Below, piece by piece: positions 5,266 to 9,679 of a stretch of 9,679 nucleotides of DNA. The stretch is from JABCPE02 sp963517805 (GTDB taxonomy: Bacteria; Bacteroidota; Bacteroidia; Flavobacteriales; Weeksellaceae). The notes under the pieces are model-generated. The model did no database searches, was not told the DNA's origin, and saw nothing but the letters and a program-made list of their open reading frames with translations. Numbering within the stretch: position 1 is the first letter of the stretch; each line of letters begins with the position of its first letter. Made by a program: the position numbers and the translations under genes. The stretch lies in assembly GCA_963517805.1 (NCBI GenBank), contig CAUQHD010000053.1, positions 1 to 9,679 on the forward strand, in the 5' to 3' direction.

Positions 5266-6934
5266 AACTCAGACCGCTGATATTTCCTTGCGCATCTATG
5301 GTCATTCCCTCTGCCATAGGAACTTCTGGAAGCCCTGGCATACGCATAATATCACCCAAAATAGGAATCACGAAACCTGCTCCTGCTGCGAACTCAAAGC
5401 CTCTCACTGTGACATCAAAGCCTGTAGGTCTTCCTATTTTTTTCTCATCATCACTTAGTGATTTCTGGGTTTTTGCTATACATACAGGCAGTTTATCAAA
5501 GCCGAGATCTTTTATAATTTTAAGATCTGCTTTTGCTTTCGGTGAATAGACCACGCCTTCCGCTCCGTATATTTTCTTTGCTACCGCCTCTATTTTAGCT
5601 TCGATACTTTCTTCTAATGGATACAGAAATTTGAAATCAGACTGCTGCTCTGTCGCTTCCACTACCGTTTTAGCCAAATCTCTCATTCCCTCTCCGCCGT
5701 GCATAAATTCATCCGCCAAAACAGCATGAACTCCCAGTTTAGCGCATTCATCTTTCAAAAACTTGATTTCTTCCTCTGAATCCGTAGCAAAATGGTTAAT
5801 CGCTACCACAGGCTGAAAACCGTAATTCTGTGCGTTTTCTATATGCTTACAAAGATTTCCGAAACCTTTTTTCAGGTATTCTAAATTCGGACTTCCGTAC
5901 TCATCTTTTTTCGCTCCACCATGGTATCTCAGCGCCCTGATAGTCGCTACTATCACATACGCATCAGGTTTTAATCCTGCATATCTGCATTTTATATCAA
6001 TGAACTTTTCTGCGCCCAAATCTCCACCAAAACCAGCTTCCGTAACGACATAATCACCAAGAGAAAGTCCCATTTTAGTAGCGATAATGGTATTTGTCCC
6101 TTGTGCAATATTCGCAAAAGGACCGCCGTGAAGAATGGCAGGATTTCCCTCCAAAGTCTGAACCAAATTAGGTTTAATGGCATCTTTCAGCAGGATTGCC
6201 ATTGCGTTTTCTGCCTTTAAATCTCTTGCAAAAATAGGCTTTTTATCATAGGTATAGCCCACAAAGATATTTCCTAAACGCTGTTTCAGGTCTTCAAAAT
6301 CTTGGCTCAGACAGAGAATTGCCATCACCTCGGATGCAGGTGTGATATTGAACCCTTCTTCCCTTACCACACCGTTTTTATCGCCCATTCCTATGACTAT
6401 CTGGCGTAGAGCTCGGTCGTTCATATCCATCACTCGCTTCCAGACGATGGTTTTGGGGTCTATGTTTAGATTGTGTTTTTTACTTTGTAAATTATTGTCT
6501 ATCAATGCAGAAAGAAGATTATTTGCCTTTTCCACTGCCGAAAAATCCCCTGTAAAATGCAGGTTTATATCCACCATTGGGATAACTTGGGCATATCCTC
6601 CCCCCGCTGCACCGCCTTTGCTCCCAAAAACAGGCCCTAAACTAGGCTCACGAAGCACCAAAACAGCTTTTTTACCGATTTTATTCAGTCCATCACAAAG
6701 TCCCACAGATACGGTGGTTTTCCCCTCTCCTGCCGGCGTGGGATTGATAGCTGTTACCAAAATCAATTTTGATTTTTTAATTTTTTCTTCATTGATGTAT
6801 TTTAGAGGAATTTTGGCTTTATATCTACCGTAATATTCCAAATCTTCCTCCTCAATAGCAATTTTTTCTGCAATTTCTCTAATGGGTCTGATGTCTGCGC
6901 TTTGTGCAATTTCAATATCTGTTGGAAATTTCAT
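5264..6934 (-). CDS. fhs: Formate--tetrahydrofolate ligase
   Basis: A 556-residue cytoplasmic enzyme, about the usual length, that uses ATP to join formate to tetrahydrofolate, giving 10-formyl-THF for purine and initiator fMet-tRNA synthesis. The ATP loop TPAGEGKTT lies at 66-74. The signature REPSLGPVFGSKGGAAGGGY follows at 95-114, then PMVDINLHFTGD (119-130). The C-terminus keeps the family ending RMPGLPEVPMAEGMTIDAQG. Residue 121 is Val where I recall Glu in well-studied homologues (PMEDINLHF); whether this is common in the clade needs an alignment. The start is the ATG at 6934, preceded by an A-rich leader and giving the normal N-terminus. It lies 75 bp after pnp on the same strand, but a strong pnp terminator occupies that gap. 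I saw no clear promoter in the remaining 30 bp, so expression may depend on read-through or a promoter inside the end of pnp. Confidence 0.97.
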   Translation of the reverse strand: MKFPTDIEIAQSADIRPIREIAEKIAIEEEDLEYYGRYKAKIPLKYINEEKIKKSKLILVTAINPTPAGEGKTTVSVGLCDGLNKIGKKAVLVLREPSLGPVFGSKGGAAGGGYAQVIPMVDINLHFTGDFSAVEKANNLLSALIDNNLQSKKHNLNIDPKTIVWKRVMDMNDRALRQIVIGMGDKNGVVREEGFNITPASEVMAILCLSQDFEDLKQRLGNIFVGYTYDKKPIFARDLKAENAMAILLKDAIKPNLVQTLEGNPAILHGGPFANIAQGTNTIIATKMGLSLGDYVVTEAGFGGDLGAEKFIDIKCRYAGLKPDAYVIVATIRALRYHGGAKKDEYGSPNLEYLKKGFGNLCKHIENAQNYGFQPVVAINHFATDSEEEIKFLKDECAKLGVHAVLADEFMHGGEGMRDLAKTVVEATEQQSDFKFLYPLEESIEAKIEAVAKKIYGAEGVVYSPKAKADLKIIKDLGFDKLPVCIAKTQKSLSDDEKKIGRPTGFDVTVRGFEFAAGAGFVIPILGDIMRMPGLPEVPMAEGMTIDAQGNISGLS

Positions 6935-6964
6935 GTTTATTGTTTTTATTAAATGTTTTTATTT

Positions 6965-6998
6965 AAAAAAAATTCCCACCATTACAGCGGGAATTTTT
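6965..6998 (-). terminator. Intrinsic terminator of pnp
   Basis: On the minus strand AAAAATTCCC (6998-6989) pairs with GGGAATTTTT (6977-6968) around an 11-nt loop and runs into an unbroken tract of eight T (6972-6965). It begins 12 bp after the pnp stop codon. The hairpin, GC base and T tract make a good Rho-independent terminator between pnp and the co-directional fhs. Confidence 0.85.
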
Positions 6999-7009
6999 CT
7001 CGCCAAAGA

Positions 7010-9184
7010 TTATTTTTCTTCGTTGGCGTTATCTTGTTTTGTTTTATCCTCTTTCTTTTCTGGCTTTGGAGGTTTTGGTAAAAGAACTTTTCTAGAAAGT
7101 CTCATTTTCTTTCTGTCATCATAACCCATGAATTTCACTTCTACCTCATCACCTTCTTTATATGGTACTTTTTCTGTTCTTTCCCATGCTATTTCAGAGA
7201 TATGAAGAAGTCCTTCTGTTCCTTTAGCCAATTGGATAAATGCTCCAAACTCCATTACTTTAACGACTTTACCTTTATAAACTTCGCCAATCACAGGCAC
7301 GAAAGTAATCTCGTTAATCTGAGCCACTGCCGCATTTATTTTTTCTCTATCCGTTCCAGAAATCTCTATATGTCCTATTTCTCCTTTTTCCTCTATCGTG
7401 ATTACAGTATCTGTATCTTTCTGCATTTGCTGGATAATCTTACCACCAGGCCCGATTACCGCACCGATGAAATCTTTCGGGATTTCCATCATCACAAGTT
7501 TTGGAGCGTGAGGTTTCACATCTGCATTTGGCTTATCTATAGTCTTCAGCATTTCGCCTAAAATGTGCATTCTACCGTCTCTTGCCTGCATTAGGGCTTT
7601 TTCCATAATATCCATAGTAAGTCCTTGGATTTTGATATCCATCTGACAAGCCGTGATTCCTTCTGCTGTTCCTGTTACCTTAAAGTCCATATCTCCAAGG
7701 TGGTCTTCATCTCCTAAAATATCAGAAAGCACTGTCCATTTTCCAGATTCTTTATCCGTAATTAGTCCCATTGCAATTCCTGAAACAGGTTTTTTCATCT
7801 GAATACCAGCATCCATAAGAGCCATTGTTCCAGCACAAACCGTTGCCATAGAAGAAGAACCATTAGATTCCAAAATATCTGAAACCACTCTGATTGTATA
7901 TGGTGTTTCCTCTGGAATCATTACTTTTAAAGCTCTCTGAGCCAAGTTCCCATGTCCTATCTCTCTTCTAGAAGTTCCTCTCAATGGTCTGGCTTCCCCT
8001 GTAGAGAACGGAGGAAAATTATAGTGAAGGAAGAATCTCTCATCATGCTGAGAAATTACAGAATCTATTCTGTTCGCATCCAATAGAGAACCCAATGTTA
8101 CCGTGGTCAAAGACTGAGTTTCTCCCCTTGTAAAGATAGAAGAACCATGAGCTGCTGGAAGGTAATCCACCTCACACCAGATAGGTCTAATCTGCTGATT
8201 ATTTCTACCATCTAGACGGATATTTTCATTTAAAATCAACTGACGAACCGCCTCTTTCTGCACATCATGGAAGTAAGTTTTTGCTAAAACCTCTTTTTCT
8301 TCCAATTCTTCTTCTGTATATTTTTCTAAAAACTCATCTACCACCGCGCTGAATTTATCACTTCTTTCGTGCTTTGCAGATGGGTCTTTTGCTATATCAT
8401 AATATCTTTGGTAAGCATAATCCCAGATTTCCTTTCTCAACTCTTCATCATGAGTTTCGTGGCAGTATTCTCTCTTCGTTTGAGCTTTTTCTATTCTTGC
8501 CACCAATCTCTCCTGAGCTTCTATCTGGATTTTAATTTCTTCATGAGCGAAAGAAATAGCTTCTATCATTTCCTGTTCGGTGATTTCATCCATTTCCCCT
8601 TCTACCATTACGATTGAGTCTTTAGAAGCTCCTACCATAATGTCCAGTTCCACTCCACTTTGTAGAGTTTCCCAACTTGGATTAATGCTCAAAACTCCAT
8701 CTTTCTTAATCACTCTAACCTCTGAGAAAGGTCCATTAAAAGGTATATCTGTAATAGCCACCGCTGCTGAAGCTGCTAGTCCTGCCAAAGAATCTGGCAT
8801 CACTTTTCCATCGTAGGAAATTAGTGAAATCATTACCTGTACTTCCGCGTGGAAATCCTCCGGGAAAAGCGGACGCATTACTCTATCCACTAGTCTCATT
8901 GTCAATACTTCATCATCAGAAGGCTTAGATTCTCTTCTGAAAAAGTTCCCAGGAATACGCCCTGCTGCGGAAAATTTTTCTCTATAATCTACTGTCAAAG
9001 GCAGGAAATCCACTCCTGGGTTCGCATCTTTTGCGGCTACCACAGTTGCTAAAAGCATAGTTCCGCCCATTTTTACCACTACTGCACCATCAGCTTGTTT
9101 TGCTAATTTACCAGTTTCTATGGTAACTTCTCTACCGTCTTTCAATACGATAGTTTCTGTAATTGCTTGAGGTTTATTACTCAT
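7010..9184 (-). CDS. pnp: Polyribonucleotide nucleotidyltransferase (PNPase)
   Basis: A 724-residue 3'-5' phosphorolytic exoribonuclease, expected to be a trimeric ring in the cytoplasm that degrades mRNA and releases nucleoside diphosphates. Layout: first RNase PH-like domain about 10-145 (FSAAGRIPGNFFRRESKPSD at 71-90), alpha-helical linker about 240-320, second catalytic RNase PH domain about 325-550, KH domain about 560-625 with the GPGG loop at 578-581, S1 domain about 632-700, then a Lys/Glu/Pro-rich tail. Active-site features are FTRGETQ (351-357), RREIGHG (406-412), NGSSSMA with the phosphate-binding serines at 443-445, and GDEDHLGDMDF with two aspartates at about 492 and 498 that match the catalytic pair of E. 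coli. The ATG at 9184 gives the expected N-terminus. It lies downstream of rpsO as in many bacteria, but has its own promoter and leader. Its C-terminal tail is short and hydrophilic; no RNase E-binding element can be recognised. Confidence 0.98.
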   Translation of the reverse strand: MSNKPQAITETIVLKDGREVTIETGKLAKQADGAVVVKMGGTMLLATVVAAKDANPGVDFLPLTVDYREKFSAAGRIPGNFFRRESKPSDDEVLTMRLVDRVMRPLFPEDFHAEVQVMISLISYDGKVMPDSLAGLAASAAVAITDIPFNGPFSEVRVIKKDGVLSINPSWETLQSGVELDIMVGASKDSIVMVEGEMDEITEQEMIEAISFAHEEIKIQIEAQERLVARIEKAQTKREYCHETHDEELRKEIWDYAYQRYYDIAKDPSAKHERSDKFSAVVDEFLEKYTEEELEEKEVLAKTYFHDVQKEAVRQLILNENIRLDGRNNQQIRPIWCEVDYLPAAHGSSIFTRGETQSLTTVTLGSLLDANRIDSVISQHDERFFLHYNFPPFSTGEARPLRGTSRREIGHGNLAQRALKVMIPEETPYTIRVVSDILESNGSSSMATVCAGTMALMDAGIQMKKPVSGIAMGLITDKESGKWTVLSDILGDEDHLGDMDFKVTGTAEGITACQMDIKIQGLTMDIMEKALMQARDGRMHILGEMLKTIDKPNADVKPHAPKLVMMEIPKDFIGAVIGPGGKIIQQMQKDTDTVITIEEKGEIGHIEISGTDREKINAAVAQINEITFVPVIGEVYKGKVVKVMEFGAFIQLAKGTEGLLHISEIAWERTEKVPYKEGDEVEVKFMGYDDRKKMRLSRKVLLPKPPKPEKKEDKTKQDNANEEK

Positions 9185-9200
9185 AAAATTTAATTTTTAC

Positions 9201-9221
9201 TCCGAAATTTCTACTTTCGGA
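9201..9221 (-). other. Leader hairpin close to the pnp start codon
   Basis: A perfect 7-bp stem TCCGAAA/TTTCGGA with a 7-nt loop, ending 16 nt upstream of the pnp ATG. No T run follows, so it is not a typical terminator; its position fits translation or mRNA-stability control better. The stop codon of the upstream 12-codon ORF overlaps its loop and the top of the stem. Confidence 0.65.
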
Positions 9222-9249
9222 CACCTGCGCCACTTCTTTCGGCAGGCAT
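9211..9249 (-). CDS. Possible 12-codon leader peptide upstream of pnp
   Basis: On the minus strand an ATG at 9249-9247 opens a frame encoding MPAERSGAGVRK and stopping at TAG (9213-9211), 26 bp before the pnp ATG. It spans hairpin 1 and the 5' arm of hairpin 2, so a ribosome reading it would open hairpin 1 and stop inside hairpin 2. Its upstream context TATTAACAAT is identical to the 10 bases before the start codon of the NlpE-like gene (one base nearer the ATG here), which supports use as a start. The peptide has no run of a single amino acid that would suggest classical attenuation. ORFs this short arise by chance, so this stays a candidate. Confidence 0.3.
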   Translation of the reverse strand: MPAERSGAGVRK

Positions 9250-9278
9250 ATTGTTAATACTCTATTAATTTTCGCATG

Positions 9279-9286
9279 CAAAGGTA
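9279..9286 (-). promoter_or_regulatory. Bacteroidota-type -7 promoter element of pnp
   Basis: The minus strand reads TACCTTTG, a perfect match to the TAnnTTTG -7 consensus of the Bacteroidota primary sigma factor, followed by CA. The -33 box is poor: ATGG about 20-24 bp upstream instead of TTG. Transcription should start just below 9275, after the rpsO terminator, so pnp can be expressed independently of rpsO. Confidence 0.7.
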
Positions 9287-9326
9287 AGTTTTTTTGAGGG
9301 AAAATTTACCATTTTATTAAAAAATT

Positions 9327-9360
9327 AAAAAAGCAACCCAAAATACTGAGTTGCTTTTTT
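9327..9360 (-). terminator. Intrinsic terminator of rpsO
   Basis: On the minus strand AAAAAAGCAAC (9360-9350) pairs perfectly with GTTGCTTTTTT (9337-9327) around a 12-nt loop, followed by more T-rich sequence. It starts 15 bp after the rpsO stop and lies upstream of the pnp promoter. It separates the two genes transcriptionally, at least in part. Confidence 0.85.
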
Positions 9361-9375
9361 ATGTTATCTGAATTA

Positions 9376-9645
9376 TTATTTTCTAATTCCAAGCTCTGCA
9401 ATGATAGCTCTATATCTGTTGATATCTTTCTTTTTAAGATAATCCAGAAGTCTTTTTCTCTTACCTACCAATTTTACTAGTGATCTCTCAGTAGCATAAT
9501 CTTTGTGGTTAGATTTCAAGTGTTGAGATAAATGATTAATTCTAAATGTGAAAAGAGCGATTTGCCCTTCAGCACTTCCTGTGTCCTGTGCAGATTTTCC
9601 ATGTTTTGCGAAAAGTTCTGCTTTTACTTCTTTTGTTAGATACAT
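9376..9645 (-). CDS. rpsO: 30S ribosomal protein S15
   Basis: An 89-residue protein, the standard S15 length. S15 binds the central domain of 16S rRNA early in 30S assembly and contributes to an intersubunit bridge. The family pattern is clear: DTGSAEGQIALFTFRINHLS (about 21-40), then HLKSNHKDYATERSLVKLVG and KRKRLLDYLKKKDINRY, ending in LGIRK. The ATG at 9645 is preceded on the minus strand by TATTGGA and an AT-rich leader. Only 34 bp of upstream sequence (9646-9679) lies in the window, with no complete promoter visible, so the S15 autoregulatory mRNA structure known in some bacteria cannot be assessed. It is followed by its own terminator and then pnp. Confidence 0.97.
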   Translation of the reverse strand: MYLTKEVKAELFAKHGKSAQDTGSAEGQIALFTFRINHLSQHLKSNHKDYATERSLVKLVGKRKRLLDYLKKKDINRYRAIIAELGIRK

Positions 9646-9679
9646 TCCAATATTATTTAAATGATTATTATGTATGAGG

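Larger units (their letters stand above)
9185..9274 (-). promoter_or_regulatory. Structured 5' leader of pnp
   Basis: From the predicted start near 9274 to the ATG at 9184 the leader is about 90 nt. Hairpin 1 pairs CCTGC (9246-9242) with GCAGG (9228-9224). Hairpin 2 pairs TCCGAAA (9221-9215) with TTTCGGA (9207-9201) around a 7-nt loop. The segment CCGAAAG occurs twice on the RNA, at 9242-9236 in hairpin 1 and at 9220-9214 in hairpin 2, and both copies can pair with the single TTTCGG. Two mutually exclusive folds are therefore possible. The region is clearly more GC-rich than the flanks. In E. coli pnp is autoregulated through its leader; a similar role here is inferred. Confidence 0.5.

Noticed and set aside
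6342..6833. 163-codon plus-strand frame opposite fhs
   Set aside because: It is the longest shadow frame, but it covers the ATP-loop and signature segments of fhs in antisense. Its Pro/Ser/Phe-rich composition is typical of reverse-frame translation.
6882..7124. 80-codon plus-strand frame across the pnp-fhs gap
   Set aside because: It overlaps the fhs N-terminus, the pnp terminator and the pnp C-terminus in antisense; the hydrophobic stretches come from A-rich coding on the other strand.
7202..8816. Three plus-strand frames opposite pnp (119, 82 and 78 codons)
   Set aside because: They are all antisense to well-conserved PNPase domains and rich in Phe/Ser/Tyr from complementing Lys/Glu codons.
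9201..9246. Possible mobile or dispersed repeat in the GC-richer patch before pnp
   Set aside because: The partial similarity of CTACTTTCGG and CTTCTTTCGG could mark a dispersed repeat, but no other copy occurs in this window, there are no terminal repeats or target duplications, and the patch fits a leader structure better.
1..9679. A novel defence, mobile or secondary-metabolite system
   Set aside because: All main genes are recognisable core families with uniform base composition. There are no transposase, integrase, toxin-antitoxin or CRISPR features and no gene-free stretch longer than about 200 bp.

Overview
The window looks like a core chromosomal segment of a low-GC member of the Bacteroidota, class Flavobacteriia, most likely Weeksellaceae (Chryseobacterium, Riemerella or Elizabethkingia relatives). 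The clues are a 288-residue primary sigma factor without region 1.1, a TonB-dependent receptor with a carboxypeptidase-regulatory-like N-terminus, A/T-rich start contexts without Shine-Dalgarno sequences, and a Bacteroidota-type TAnnTTTG promoter motif in front of pnp. The family assignment is an inference from gene style, not from a search.

Left half, plus strand: the 3' end of a probable dapF (1-75); mltG, a cell-wall lytic transglycosylase, 4 bp further on (80-1105); a TonB-dependent outer membrane receptor (1180-3681); an NlpE-like lipoprotein (3744-4196) with a hairpin terminator; and the housekeeping sigma factor gene rpoD/sigA (4364-5230). Right half, minus strand, read from the right edge: rpsO (9645-9376), its terminator, a pnp promoter and a structured leader, pnp (9184-7010), its terminator, then fhs (6934-5264). 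The two gene sets converge on one perfect 40-bp palindrome (5226-5265) that acts as terminator for both rpoD and fhs and reaches into both stop codons.

Functionally the left side is envelope biogenesis (diaminopimelate supply, glycan strand release, outer membrane uptake, a surface or periplasmic lipoprotein) followed by transcription initiation. The right side is ribosome assembly, RNA decay and one-carbon metabolism. The rpsO-pnp adjacency is a widely conserved bacterial arrangement, but here a terminator and a separate promoter lie between the two genes.

I see no mobile element, CRISPR array, tRNA, rRNA, phage gene or defence system. All eight main genes belong to recognisable families. 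The most interesting material is non-coding: a leader of about 90 nt before pnp holding two hairpins, two competing CCGAAAG segments and a 12-codon upstream ORF that spans them; a sigma-54-like -24/-12 element before the NlpE-like gene; and an inverted repeat around the likely -7 region of rpoD. These are sequence observations with inferred roles.
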